A stretch of DNA of 29,020 bases from JANNMJ01 sp031426455 (GTDB lineage: Bacteria > Bacteroidota > Bacteroidia > Cytophagales > Hymenobacteraceae), in NCBI GenBank assembly GCA_031426455.1, contig JANPLI010000147.1, positions 1 to 29,020 of the forward strand, given 5' to 3'. The first letter of the stretch is position 1, and each line of letters starts with the position of its first letter. Below, piece after piece: positions 17,465 through 25,600 of the stretch. The notes beneath the pieces were generated by a model. The model saw nothing but the letters and a program-made list of their open reading frames with translations, was not told the origin of the DNA and searched no databases. A program made the position numbers and the translations under genes.

Positions 17465-18169
17465 ATGAAAGATTTCCTGCCGACCGCCTGCGCGGTCACG
17501 ATGCTGGCGCTCGGCGCCTGCAATGCCGATAATAAAGCCGTCGAAACGACCGCCGTCGATACCTCGCCCAGCAGCGACACGGCCGTGGTGATCCGCGACG
17601 GAATGGACGCCGAAGCGATGTACCGGGCCAACGCTCGCCGCGTCGCCGATAAAATTTACACCGACTTCAAACTGACCGACACGGCTTCCCGCACCCGCCT
17701 CAGCACGGTTTATTACAACCGCGCCAAGCGAATGGGCGACCTGCGCACGCGCTACACCACCCCCGGCGCCGACACGGCGGGCCAGTACCAGGCCATGCGC
17801 GACGCCGAGATGGAGTCCAACAAAGAGATTCAGCCCATCTTCACTAACCCGAAGGTGTACACGCAGTACGAGTCGCGCCGGAGCGAATATGACCGTTACC
17901 TGATGGAAGACGCCGGCTCGACGAGCGGCTCCGAGGGCTCGATGTCAGATGGTTCAATGTCGTCGGGCAATTCCTCCGGTAGCGGCAATTCGTCGGCAGG
18001 AGGCAGCAAAATGTCGGACGCCGAGCGGGCAATGAATTCCACCGAAATGGAAGGCAGCAAGTCCAAGCTCAAGATGAAGGGCGAAGACGGCTCGAAGATC
18101 AAAATCAAGGACGGCGACGTGAAGCTGAAAGACGCGGACGGCAAAAAGTCCAAGATCAACGGCGACTAA
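17465..18169 (+). CDS. Lipoprotein with a Ser/Gly linker and charged repetitive tail
   Basis: The 234-residue protein starts MKDFLPTACAVTMLALGACN, a lipoprotein signal with lipobox LGAC (lipidated C19). The ATG at 17465 is chosen over an upstream in-frame TTG. A helical middle part (~45-145; YRANARRVADKIYTDFKLTD, YYNRAKRMGDLRTRY) resembles small periplasmic Spy/DUF4168-like helical domains only loosely. It is followed by a Ser/Gly/Met-rich linker (~148-190) and a tail of alternating Lys/Asp repeats (SKLKMKGEDGSKIKIKDGD, VKLKDADGKK). The tail could be a small beta-structure or a polyelectrolyte segment. Function is unknown; it is probably envelope-located. A strong hairpin follows 6 bases after the stop. 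Confidence 0.88.
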   Translation: MKDFLPTACAVTMLALGACNADNKAVETTAVDTSPSSDTAVVIRDGMDAEAMYRANARRVADKIYTDFKLTDTASRTRLSTVYYNRAKRMGDLRTRYTTPGADTAGQYQAMRDAEMESNKEIQPIFTNPKVYTQYESRRSEYDRYLMEDAGSTSGSEGSMSDGSMSSGNSSGSGNSSAGGSKMSDAERAMNSTEMEGSKSKLKMKGEDGSKIKIKDGDVKLKDADGKKSKINGD

Positions 18170-18175
18170 CCCGGT

Positions 18176-18213
18176 CTTCCGGCCCCACTGGCGCCCGCTA
18201 GTGGGGCCGGAAG
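18176..18213 (+). terminator. Hairpin immediately after the lipoprotein gene
   Basis: A perfect 14-bp stem (cttccggccccact and its complement) has a 10-base loop and begins 6 bases after the stop at 18169. There is no T-run, so it may be a processing or attenuating hairpin rather than a classical terminator. Confidence 0.6.
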
Positions 18214-18227
18214 CCACCCCAACCCCT

Positions 18228-18265
18228 GAATCCCGCTCTGGCCTTTCCCGGCCGGAGCGGGATTC
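18228..18265 (+). terminator. Second hairpin in the same intergenic region
   Basis: Arms gaatcccgctc (18228-18238) and gagcgggattc (18255-18265) are perfectly complementary around a GC-rich loop. It lies just upstream of the promoter-like box at 18309. The tandem of two hairpins probably isolates the two genes transcriptionally. Confidence 0.6.
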
Positions 18266-18308
18266 GCTGCTTTCGGGAACGGTTACGGCGCTCCTACCCG
18301 CCCGGCCG

Positions 18309-18316
18309 TACTTTCG
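18309..18316 (+). promoter_or_regulatory. -7-like box 8 bases before a start codon
   Basis: TACTTTCG matches 5 of 6 fixed positions of TAnnTTTG and ends 8 bases before the ATG at 18325. The same octamer occurs at 26377 before the ATPase gene. Confidence 0.4.
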
Positions 18317-18324
18317 TCCTGCTG

Positions 18325-19020
18325 ATGCTGCCTACCCGCTCCTGCTTTCTCTTTACCTGGCTGTGCCTGTTGCTGACGGGCGGGGGCCCCGCGCTGCCCG
18401 GTTGGGCGCAAGGCCGGCGTTCCGGCCCGGTGCTGCCGCCACCCGTCATCCGCATCACGGGCGTCGTGCTGGCGGCCGCCGACCGCCGTCCGATTCCCGG
18501 CGCCGGGGTATTCGTGGCGGGCACGGGTCTGGGTACGGCCGCTGACGTCACGGGCGCTTTCCAGTTGACGATTGCCCGGACCGATACCCTCGTGATTCGG
18601 GCGGTGGGTTTCCGGCAGCGGCAATTCACGGTCAAGCCGTCTTCCCCTGACCGCATCGGCATCGAAGTGCTGCTGTACATCGACTCCGTGCGCCTCGGCG
18701 AAGTGACGATTACCGCCGACCGCCCCGACCGCCCCGAAATCAACCGCGCGCTGCGCGCCATTCGTCGGCCCAGCACGGCGCTGCCTATCCCCACCAAATC
18801 GGTGGGCCGGCCGCTTTTCGAGCGCCCGCCGCCCGGCCCCCCGCCCCCGGTTGACCTGCAAAGTCCGGTCTCGTTTCTCTACGAGCAGTTTTCGCGCGCG
18901 GGCCGCAACCGCCGCAAGCTGGCCGAGTGGGAAGCCGAACGCGCCGTGGAACAGGCAGACAAAGCCCGCCAACCCGCCGAGCCGGAATATTACAACCCGA
19001 ATTATCAGCAGCGGCCGTAG
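18325..19020 (+). CDS. Secreted carboxypeptidase-regulatory-like (CarboxypepD_reg) protein
   Basis: The 231-residue protein has an N-terminal signal (CFLFTWLCLLLTGGGPALPGWAQG). One beta-sandwich domain follows at ~43-130, with ITGVVLAAADRRPIPGAGVF, GTGLGTAADVTGAFQL, DTLVIRAVGFRQRQF and LGEVTITA. This is the CarboxypepD_reg-like or TonB-associated plug-fold pattern that precedes outer-membrane receptors. Here no receptor follows. The remainder (~131-231) is Pro/Arg-rich with a coiled, Ala/Glu-rich segment (LAEWEAERAVEQADKAR). Stand-alone proteins of this kind are common in Bacteroidota and their role is not established. The gene ends directly in a GGT-rich microsatellite. Confidence 0.85.
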   Translation: MLPTRSCFLFTWLCLLLTGGGPALPGWAQGRRSGPVLPPPVIRITGVVLAAADRRPIPGAGVFVAGTGLGTAADVTGAFQLTIARTDTLVIRAVGFRQRQFTVKPSSPDRIGIEVLLYIDSVRLGEVTITADRPDRPEINRALRAIRRPSTALPIPTKSVGRPLFERPPPGPPPPVDLQSPVSFLYEQFSRAGRNRRKLAEWEAERAVEQADKARQPAEPEYYNPNYQQRP

Positions 19021-19059
19021 GGGTGTGGTGGTGGTGGTGGTGAGGTGGTGTGTTGGTGG
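19020..19059 (+). repeat. GGT-rich microsatellite after a stop codon
   Basis: A purine/T tract (gggtgtggtggtggtggtgg and variants) starts at the stop codon of the preceding gene. Runs like this are slippage-prone. It is noncoding here. Confidence 0.7.
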
Positions 19060-19120
19060 TACGAACGGCTTGGCATTGCCTGGGTTGGCCACCTGACGAT
19101 ACCAAACGCATTTCCCGCCG

Positions 19121-19150
19121 CGACGCGGAGTTTGCGCAGCGACGCGGAGT
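19121..19150. repeat. Direct repeat of cgacgcggagt
   Basis: The 11-mer occurs at 19121-19131 and 19140-19150 in the spacer left of the insertion sequence. It could be part of a dispersed repeat; only these two copies were seen here. Confidence 0.6.
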
Positions 19151-19169
19151 CGGACGCGCGCAATAGTTT

Positions 19170-20227
19170 GGCGGTATCAGGTTGCTAACGCACCAAGCTG
19201 AGCCTGGATAAGGAGGTGATTGAAAGCGTCCTTGGGATTTTCCCAGTCGAGCACTTTTCTCGGCCGTTCGTTGAGCGCTTGTTGGACGAAGTGGAGCTTC
19301 TGGGCGGAGACGGTGGAGAAATCAGTTCCTTTGGGAAAAAAGTCCCGGATGAGTCCGTTGGTATTTTCGTTGGTACCGCGTTGCCAGGGGCTGTGCGGGT
19401 CGCAGAAATAGACGGCGATGCCGGTGGCGAGGGTGAGCTCGGCGTGGCGGGCCATCTCCTTTCCCTGGTCGTAAGTGAGGGTTTTGCGCAGCGTGGCGGG
19501 GAGTTGTTTGAGCCGCCGGGCGAGGGCCTGGGCGACGCTGGCCGCGTCTTTTTTGACCAGTTTGACGATTAGCACCAGCCGCGTGGTGCGTTCGACGAGC
19601 GTGGCAATGGCCGAGCGATTACCGGCGCCCATGATTAAGTCGGCCTCCCAGTGGCCGGGCACGGCGCGGCCTTCAACTTCCTCCGGACGCTGGTGAATCG
19701 ACACGCGATCCGGCAGTTGACCGCGTCCATCGACCGCACGGTGCTTCGGTCGACGGGTGAGGCGGTGCTGCCGCAACTGGCCGATGAGTTCGCGTTTAAG
19801 TTCGCCACGCGGCAGCGCATAGAGGTATTGATACATCGTTTCGGCGCTGATGGCGGGCTGATCGGGATGGGCCGCTGGCAGCCACTGGCTGATTTGCTGG
19901 GGCGACCAGCGCAGCCGAAGTTGGCCCCGGATGAGCGCCAGTAAGGGCGGATGGGCATCGAGCAGGCGCGCGCGGCGATGCGTGGTGCGGGCTTGGTGCG
20001 TCGCGGCCGCCTGGCCGGCGAGCGCTCGATAGGCCGGCCCGCCCACCCGCCGGATTTCCCGGCTGATCGTCGAGGCGTCCCGGCCCAACTCGGCGCCGAT
20101 GGCCGCGCACGTGCGCTTGGCCGCGCGGCCAACGGCAATTTCTTCGCGCTCCAATAGGGTTAAGCGACCGTAAGACATAGGGGAAAGGTACGACCTCGCC
20201 CTGATGCACTAGCGACCTGATACCGCC
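19170..20227. mobile_element. Complete IS30-family insertion sequence
   Basis: The element is 1058 bp, bounded by 26-bp inverted repeats at 19170-19195 and 20202-20227 that match at 22 of 26 positions (GGCGGTATCAGGT-GCTA--GCA). TTT lies directly outside each end (19167-19169 and 20228-20230), consistent with the 2-3 bp target duplication of IS30 elements, although TTT is short enough to be chance. It carries one intact transposase gene whose stop codon falls within the left inverted repeat. The element looks intact and is inserted between the CarboxypepD_reg-like gene and the mini-zincin gene. Confidence 0.9.
19177..20178 (-). CDS. IS30 family DDE transposase
   Basis: The 333-residue enzyme has an N-terminal helix-turn-helix region typical of IS30 (MSYGRLTLLEREEIAVGRAA, then LGRDASTISREIRR). 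The integrase-like catalytic core has all three acidic residues: GHWEADLIMG (D180), TYDQGKEMARH (D237) and SPWQRGTNENTNGLIR (E271). The final domain reads LNERPRKVLDWENPKDAF, the usual IS30 ending. It catalyses excision and insertion of its own element. The ATG at 20178 lies just inside the right inverted repeat. The gene has no frameshift or missing catalytic residue and so is probably active. Confidence 0.97.
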   Translation of the reverse strand: MSYGRLTLLEREEIAVGRAAKRTCAAIGAELGRDASTISREIRRVGGPAYRALAGQAAATHQARTTHRRARLLDAHPPLLALIRGQLRLRWSPQQISQWLPAAHPDQPAISAETMYQYLYALPRGELKRELIGQLRQHRLTRRPKHRAVDGRGQLPDRVSIHQRPEEVEGRAVPGHWEADLIMGAGNRSAIATLVERTTRLVLIVKLVKKDAASVAQALARRLKQLPATLRKTLTYDQGKEMARHAELTLATGIAVYFCDPHSPWQRGTNENTNGLIRDFFPKGTDFSTVSAQKLHFVQQALNERPRKVLDWENPKDAFNHLLIQAQLGALAT

Positions 20228-20234
20228 TTTCCAT

Positions 20235-20305
20235 TCAGTCACTCAGTTCCACTCAGTCACTCAGTTCCACTCAGTCGCTCAGTCCCACTCAGTCCCACTC
20301 AGTCC
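20235..20305 (-). repeat. ACTGAGTGG-type tandem repeat overlapping the stop codon of the mini-zincin gene
   Basis: On the minus strand the tract is made of gactgagtgg, gactgagcg and aactgagt units. The coding sequence enters it: its last codons encode R-T-E-W-D and the TGA at 20289-20291 belongs to a repeat unit. The right end of the insertion sequence lies only a few bases away. Confidence 0.8.
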
Positions 20306-20588
20306 TCCGGGCGGCTTCTTCGCGGGCTTCCACTTCGTAGCGGTTGTTCCAGTAACCGACCCGCACCGATTCGCGCAGGTAAAGCCACAGAAAGCGCCAG
20401 AAGCCGTGCTCCCGGAACTGGCGCAAATGCACCTGCTCGTGGGCGACCCATTCCGGGTTAGCCAGAAACTGCGCGCGGGTGGCCCCGCTCAGGTGTACGG
20501 TCTGGCCGATGACCATCGCCACCGACGTTTTGCCGCCCAGTTTCCAGCGGGCAATCCGGGCCAGAAAAGAATTTTCGCAAATGCGCAT
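20289..20588 (-). CDS. Small HExxH zincin-like protein (DUF4157-like)
   Basis: The 99-residue protein contains HEQVHLRQFREHG (H50, E51, H54), a classical zinc-protease motif, followed 30 residues later by NNRYEVEAREEA, whose Glu (E85 or E87) fits a third zinc ligand as in the small peptidase-like DUF4157 group. A preceding beta segment, AMVIGQTVHLSG, matches the usual edge strand. No signal peptide is seen. It is probably a compact metallopeptidase or an inactive relative acting in the cytosol; no substrate is indicated. The C-terminal five residues are encoded by the ACTGAGTGG repeat, so the natural end may have been altered by repeat growth. Confidence 0.82.
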   Translation of the reverse strand: MRICENSFLARIARWKLGGKTSVAMVIGQTVHLSGATRAQFLANPEWVAHEQVHLRQFREHGFWRFLWLYLRESVRVGYWNNRYEVEAREEAARRTEWD

Positions 20589-20607
20589 TGGGCTGATTTT
20601 CAGAAGC

Positions 20608-20615
20608 CGAAGGTA
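20608..20615 (-). promoter_or_regulatory. -7-like box for the mini-zincin gene
   Basis: On the minus strand TACCTTCG matches 5 of 6 fixed positions of TAnnTTTG and lies 19 bases before the ATG at 20588. Confidence 0.35.
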
Positions 20616-20761
20616 GGGGGTAAAACAGGTCGAATGCCCCGAACAAACGATTGCAATCCGCCGTGGTAACCCTTTTACGGTCCTTTTTTATTCACTACCG
20701 GCGAGGCACAAAATTAGCGATATCAGACGGCGTTTTTCACCCCTTTTTGCCAAGTTTGCAG

Positions 20762-20789
20762 TTTGAACCGGCCCGCGTTAGTATCTTTG
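20762..20789 (+). promoter_or_regulatory. Bacteroidota-type promoter for the NlpC/P60 gene
   Basis: TATCTTTG (20782-20789) matches TAnnTTTG exactly. TTTG (20762-20765) lies 16 bases upstream, with another TTTG at 20755-20758. The box is 165 bases before the ATG at 20955, so the transcript has a long 5' leader. The 366-base stretch 20589-20954 otherwise holds only an AT-rich segment near 20670-20760 and the leader hairpin at 20907. Confidence 0.65.
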
Positions 20790-20906
20790 CAACAGGAAGG
20801 AAAAAACACCCTTCCCCTCACGCTAATCTGACGCCTTAACGAAAGGTAAATTTCCGCAATCGGGCAACCGGGTTTCGGCCCTCGTAAGCCCCTTTTGTAC
20901 GCGCCA

Positions 20907-20928
20907 CAGACCCCACGTGGGGGTTCTG
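20907..20928 (+). promoter_or_regulatory. Hairpin in the long leader of the NlpC/P60 gene
   Basis: The segment cagaccccacgtgggggttctg can fold into a stem of six GC-rich pairs plus four pairs after a 2-base bulge. It lies 26 bases before the start codon and is not followed by a T-run. A regulatory role is a guess; no known riboswitch was recognised. Confidence 0.35.
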
Positions 20929-20954
20929 GGCCACCGTCACCAAAAGCTCTACGG

Positions 20955-21623
20955 ATGAAGAACGCGATCCTGTGTCTGCTGGCCACTACGGCCGTTTCGC
21001 TCTCACTCGCTTTCCGCGTTGCGCCTGTCGCACCCGCTCCTCCCCCTCCCCCGGCGGCTACCACGGCCGCGCGCGCCACTTCGGTGGCGCCGCTTGGTCC
21101 GCTCCGGCCCAGCCTCACGTTCCGCGACTCGCTGTTCTACTCCTACTCGTCGCAGACGCTGGGGGTGCAACTACCGCTGAAAGAAGATAAGTCGCTGGTT
21201 AGCACGATTCTCGATTGGCTCGGCACCCCTTACCGGGGCGGCGGCTCGACCCAGAAAGGCACCGACTGCTCCGGCTTCGTGATGCGCGTTTACGAACAGG
21301 CGTACGGCATTCACCTGGTCCATTCGTCGGGCGGAATGTTTCAGGTCACCGAACGGGTCAAGAAAACCGGTCTTCAGGAAGGCGACCTGCTTTTCTTCCG
21401 CCGCTCCAGCCGCTCGCCGATCTACCACGTGGGCATCTACCTCGCCGACGGCCGCTTCATTCACTCGGCCAGTGGCAAGGGCGTCACGGTATCGTCGTTG
21501 CAGGAAGGCTACTGGAACCGAAATTTTTACGCCGCCGGCCGCGTGCCGGCCCTGGCCCAACTGGAAGCGGGCCGCGAAGAAATTCGCCTCGATGTCCGAC
21601 TGGCAGAGCTGAATCAGAACTAA
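20955..21623 (+). CDS. NlpC/P60 family cell-wall peptidase
   Basis: The 222-residue protein has a hydrophobic signal or anchor (MKNAILCLLATTAVSLSLAF), a Pro/Ala-rich linker to ~50, and a C-terminal NlpC/P60 domain from ~78. The catalytic triad is visible: GTDCSGFV (C105), YHVGIYL (H158) and FIHSASGKGV (H170). Such enzymes cleave D-gamma-Glu-diamino acid bonds in peptidoglycan stem peptides in the periplasm. The ATG at 20955 is chosen because the signal begins there; an in-frame start 20 codons upstream would precede it with a Pro/Arg-rich stretch. No SH3 or LysM binding domain is present. It has its own promoter and a long leader. Confidence 0.95.
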   Translation: MKNAILCLLATTAVSLSLAFRVAPVAPAPPPPPAATTAARATSVAPLGPLRPSLTFRDSLFYSYSSQTLGVQLPLKEDKSLVSTILDWLGTPYRGGGSTQKGTDCSGFVMRVYEQAYGIHLVHSSGGMFQVTERVKKTGLQEGDLLFFRRSSRSPIYHVGIYLADGRFIHSASGKGVTVSSLQEGYWNRNFYAAGRVPALAQLEAGREEIRLDVRLAELNQN

Positions 21624-21638
21624 GCCGTCAGCTTCAGG

Positions 21639-21666
21639 CTATAAGCCTCAAGCTATAAGCCTCAAG
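21639..21666 (+). repeat. Two perfect 14-bp tandem repeats (ctataagcctcaag)
   Basis: The copies are at 21639-21652 and 21653-21666, with related half-copies on both sides, 15 bases after the stop of the NlpC/P60 gene. A similar AAGC-rich tract follows the next gene at about 22560-22605. Confidence 0.8.
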
Positions 21667-21774
21667 CGGCAAGTCAATCCACTGATAAACAGACGCAAGA
21701 AATAAAAAAGAGCGCCTGGCAATTGCTGGCCGCCTGCTTCCATTTTAGCCGCGCGGCTTCCCGCTGCTGCTTTC

Positions 21775-21813
21775 GCCCCAGTCCTCGCTTTCCCGCGGCG
21801 GCTGGGGCTTTTT
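21775..21813 (+). terminator. Possible terminator between the NlpC/P60 and YkvA genes
   Basis: Arms gccccag (21775-21781) and ctggggc (21802-21808) enclose a 20-base loop and are followed by five T's. The short stem and large loop make this a moderate candidate. Confidence 0.4.
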
Positions 21814-21837
21814 CTGGTCCGTCAACAACCTAGCCAT

Positions 21838-21880
21838 CCGCTTCGCAGTAGGATACGAAGCGGCACGTAGCTTCGTGCCG
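21838..21880 (+). promoter_or_regulatory. Two overlapping, mutually exclusive hairpins before the YkvA gene
   Basis: Hairpin A pairs ccgcttcg (21838-21845) with cgaagcgg (21856-21863). Hairpin B pairs cggcacg (21861-21867) with cgtgccg (21874-21880). They share bases 21861-21863 and cannot both form fully. They end 37 bases before the ATG at 21918. A switch-like role is an inference. Confidence 0.4.
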
Positions 21881-21917
21881 TCAAGCATTTTGCCTTGCGA
21901 TTCCTTTTCACGAAACA

Positions 21918-22553
21918 ATGAGTCAGCCAAACCAGTCGGGGCCATCGGGCCAGCAAATTTCCGATTCGCCGATCTTCAAAAAAATCCTCGGCCGCGCCGA
22001 AGATTACTTAAAAAAGCCCCTGCGCGTCAAAGGGTTACTGAATGACGCTTACACGAAAGCCGCAGCGAAGAAAGATATCGGCCAGATTGCCGCCGAGGTC
22101 TGGGAGAATTTCCAGCTCCTGTTCCGGATGATCGGCGCGGCCGTCAGCGGCAAGTACCACGGCATTCCGACGCGCACCGTGCTGGGCGGCATCGCCGTGA
22201 TTCTGTACTTTATGAGTCCGATTGATGCCATTCCGGACTTTTTCCCCGTCATCGGCCTGCTAGATGATGCTGCGCTGCTGGCGTGGTTCGCGTCCAGCAT
22301 CAAAGACGAAATGGACAGCTTCGAAGCCTGGGAACGTACGGAAGGCCAGACGACAGCCGGCGGCGCCGAAAACGGCCATATCGCCCTGATGCCGATGCCC
22401 GCTGCCGCCGATGCCGGCACCCCAAACCACCACCAGCCAATACCTGCTGCCGACCGCGACACGTCCGTACGAACCTACACCACCGACGGCACCCGTGTGC
22501 CGTCGTCCGGGGCAGACCGTAGTGGCGGCGACCCCGGCGGCAACGTGCGGTAA
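21918..22553 (+). CDS. YkvA/DUF1232 family membrane protein
   Basis: The 211-residue protein carries the DUF1232 core at ~85-128: ILYFMSPIDAIPDFFPVIG followed by LLDDAALLAW, the family hallmark, forming a hydrophobic helical hairpin. The N-terminal ~80 residues are charged and helical (IFKKILGRAEDYLKKPLRVK). The C-terminal ~75 residues are a low-complexity tail rich in Ala, Pro, Asp and Gly, probably disordered. The biochemical role of the family is unknown. The ATG at 21918 fits the family's usual start region. The gene converges on the subtilase gene and shares with it the terminator at 22631-22678. Confidence 0.93.
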   Translation: MSQPNQSGPSGQQISDSPIFKKILGRAEDYLKKPLRVKGLLNDAYTKAAAKKDIGQIAAEVWENFQLLFRMIGAAVSGKYHGIPTRTVLGGIAVILYFMSPIDAIPDFFPVIGLLDDAALLAWFASSIKDEMDSFEAWERTEGQTTAGGAENGHIALMPMPAAADAGTPNHHQPIPAADRDTSVRTYTTDGTRVPSSGADRSGGDPGGNVR

Positions 22554-22630
22554 AAAGCCAGCTTCATCAGCTTCAAGCGGTAAGCTACAAGCGGCGAGCC
22601 AAGCCGTTGATCAAACAAGATTTTCGACTT

Positions 22631-22678
22631 CACGCAAACGCCCCGTTGTCCAGTCCGGACAGCGGGGCGTTTTGCGTG
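22631..22678. terminator. Bidirectional terminator between convergent genes
   Basis: The arms cacgcaaacgccccg and cggggcgttttgcgtg pair over 15 bp with one bulged base, with inner pairing around gtcc/ggac. It lies 78 bases after the YkvA gene and 21 bases beyond the stop of the subtilase gene on the other strand. Confidence 0.85.
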
Positions 22679-22699
22679 GTCGGCGCTGGTTGCGCGGCG

Positions 22700-25600
22700 C
22701 TATTTCACCACCCGTACCTGCTGCTGACCGGCCGGGCTGGTCAGTTGGAGTTGATATACCCCACCGGGCAGTGCTTCGGTGGGCAGCGTGACCTGCTGAA
22801 GACCAACACGTAACGCAACCGGCACCCGCGCCACCGTACGCCCCAGGGCATCGAACAGCGTCAGGATACCCGCGCCGGGCGCCGGAGCCGTGATTTCGGC
22901 TTGCAGCGTAGCGCCGAACGGCACCGGGTGCGCGCTCAGGTGCAGACCCGCGGTGGCAGCGGCGGGTAGCAGCCCCAGCACTGTGCGGTTGGCGACTTCG
23001 ATATTCGTCAGAAAGACGTTGTTGCCGAAGTCGTTGATGTTCACGAAGCGCAGCACAATGGGCTGCGCCGTGCCGGGCGGTACGCCGGGGGTCCGGTACC
23101 CACTCAGGTCGAGCGAGTCGCGGCGCCAGTCGGCGGCGGCGGCGGGGGCGAAACGGCCACCCGTGCCGGCGACGGTCGCCAGCGCAGCGCCGGTTTTCAG
23201 GTAAGCCGTAGGCCGAAAGGTCAGACCACAATCCTGCGAGATATCGACGCGCAGGCCGTCTGCCTCGTTGTTGCTGTACAGCTTGTAGGCGACCCAGAAC
23301 CCAAGCCAGGGGTTAGCGGTGGCGCCCAGGTCGAGGGGCGGCGTGATGAGATAGTCTTCCGCACCCCGCAGGTTGTCGTCATAGTCGTTGACCATCGGCA
23401 GGCGCCGGGAGCGGCCCGTGGGGTCGGTGACGGGCGCCGCACTCAGCTCCCAGGTATAACGCGACGAGGGGTTTTCGAGGCGCCAGCCGGCGGGTGGAAA
23501 AACCGGCGTCGCGCCGATGCGGAATTCCTCCGTGAAGGTCAGCGGCCGGCCCGTCGTGACGGTGATGACGGCCGTCTGCGTCAGCGAATCGACGCCGTAC
23601 TGGTTCGTCGCGGTTAGTGTCACGGTATAAGTGCCGATGTTCGCAAACGCCACCTGCGGACTGGCCGACGTCGCTGAGGTACCGCCCGCAAACGTGACGC
23701 CCGTGGCCGGCTGAACCCGCCAGCGCCAGGCTGTAGGGAGGCCCTGCGTACTGTCGTTCAGGGTGATGATCACCGCCGGGCAAACCGTGGCGGCGCTCGG
23801 CGTAAATGCTGCGATGGGCGGACCGGCGCAGTTGCGCACCGCTCCGGCCTGGTAGATGGCGCGCGTCCGACGCGACACCAGGCCGTTGGCGCCGCGCGCA
23901 GCCACGGCAAACCAGTTGGCTTCACCCGCCGTCAGGCCCGAAACCACGGCCGTGGTGGTGCTGACGGTGGTCACGGAGTCCATATACCTGGCGCCGAGGC
24001 GATACACGGTGTAGGCCGTGGCACTATCGGAGGCTGTCCAGCTCAGGGTGGCTTCGGTGGCGCAGCGGCTCAGGGCGCGCAAGCCGGTGGGCAGCGGTGC
24101 CAGCGTAAAAAGGGCGGGCGAAGCGCTGCTCTGAGTGCCCCGCGTGACGCGCACCCGCGCCCGGCCCGATGGCACCGCCGCCGGCACCAGCCAGTTGAAC
24201 GACCGCGCGCCGCCGGGAACGGTGGCAGCCATCGGCAGCCAGGTAGTGCCGTCGTCGAGGGTATAATCGAGGCGGAACGGCACGGTGGCGTCCGGCGCAT
24301 CCCAGCGGATGACTTCCGTATCACCGGGCTTGAAGCCTTCGCCGCCGAGCGGGTAGGTCAGCTCCACGGCATCGGCGATGTAGCTATAAGTCAGCCAGAA
24401 CGCCTGCGGCCCTTGCGGCACGGCCCGCCCGCTGACGGTGAACACGTAGGCCCCGGCGCCCACGCGCGGGTTCCGGATCGTGATCTGCTCGGTGTTGTTG
24501 AGCGAGTCGCGCGCCGGGCGGGCGGGCGCGTTGAGCTGCGCCACGGTGGGGCGGTGGTCCAGCACCCAGGGCAGCAACGGCGTGGCGGGGCCAGTGAGCG
24601 AATCGTAGCCGCTCAGGTCCAGGTTGTTGACCAGTGCCGGGCGGGCGTTGGCGGCGGCTTCGCGGTCGGCCCAGTGCAGCAGGACCCGCAGCTCTTTCTG
24701 CCCCGCGGGCACGTCGATCACGAAGCGGCGCTGCCCGCCCTGCCCCAACGTGTCGAGGAAGTAGGTACGGCCTTCGAGCACCCGCACGGCGCGCAGGCCA
24801 TTGATGCGGCCGTAGCCGTGCTTGAAGTCCGGACCGGGGTTGCCGAGGTCTTCGGCGGTGTTCAGCAGGGCGGCTTTGAGCAGGGCCGCCGGGGCTTCGG
24901 CCCCGCCGTTGAGGGTGCGGTAGGCGCCCACCAGTTGCGCCGCCACACCGGCCGTACCGGGCGAGGCCATCGAGGTGCCGGTGTACACGTCATAGGTATT
25001 GGGCGTGATGGTGGACGTGACATCGGTGCCCACGGCGCAGATATCGGGCTTGATGCGCCCGTCCGACGCCGGCCCGCGCGACGACGACGGCGCCAGCGCG
25101 TCGTCGTAGGTCACGTTGCCCACCGTCAGCACGTTTTTGCCCATCTTGTGGCCCCCGGTGATATTGCCCCAGCCCGCGCCGGCGCCGTAACCGAAGTTGG
25201 ACGGTCCGGAATTGCCCGCCGAAAAGACGTGCAGCAGGTACGGCAACTGACGCATCTGCTGATCGACGGTGCGCGTGAAGGCCGTATAGCCGGCGTTCTG
25301 GCCGTCGCCGTAGCTGGAGTTCGTCACGCGCACCCGCCGCGTGGCATCGGCGTAGTTGGCAGGGGCCGTATTGAGGTTGCGCGGGTAGTCCTGATAGAAA
25401 TTGAACGCCCCCACGGCCTGGCCCCGGTTGCGGGGTTCGAGGTTGCCGGCGCCCATCATGATGCCGGCCACGTGGTCGCCGTGGTCGCCCTGGCTGGGGC
25501 CGGCGAGGCTCACATCGTAACGCCCCTGATAGTCGATGTGCGGGCCGATGGCGCCGTCGTCGCCGTGGCCGAGGGTCACGCCAGTGCCGTCGTAGTGGCG

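Noticed and set aside
18283..19092. A 269-codon minus-strand open frame opposite the CarboxypepD_reg-like gene
   Set aside because: It has no recognisable motif, a His/Arg/Gly-rich composition, and part of it is the translated GGT microsatellite.
19095..19115. A possible second copy of the insertion sequence end (cacctgacgataccaaac)
   Set aside because: It resembles the right end only in part and needs gaps to align, so chance similarity is as likely as a remnant.
21745..21945. A 66-codon minus-strand frame between the NlpC/P60 and YkvA genes
   Set aside because: It overlaps the YkvA start and the leader hairpins, and has no signal peptide, motif or promoter.
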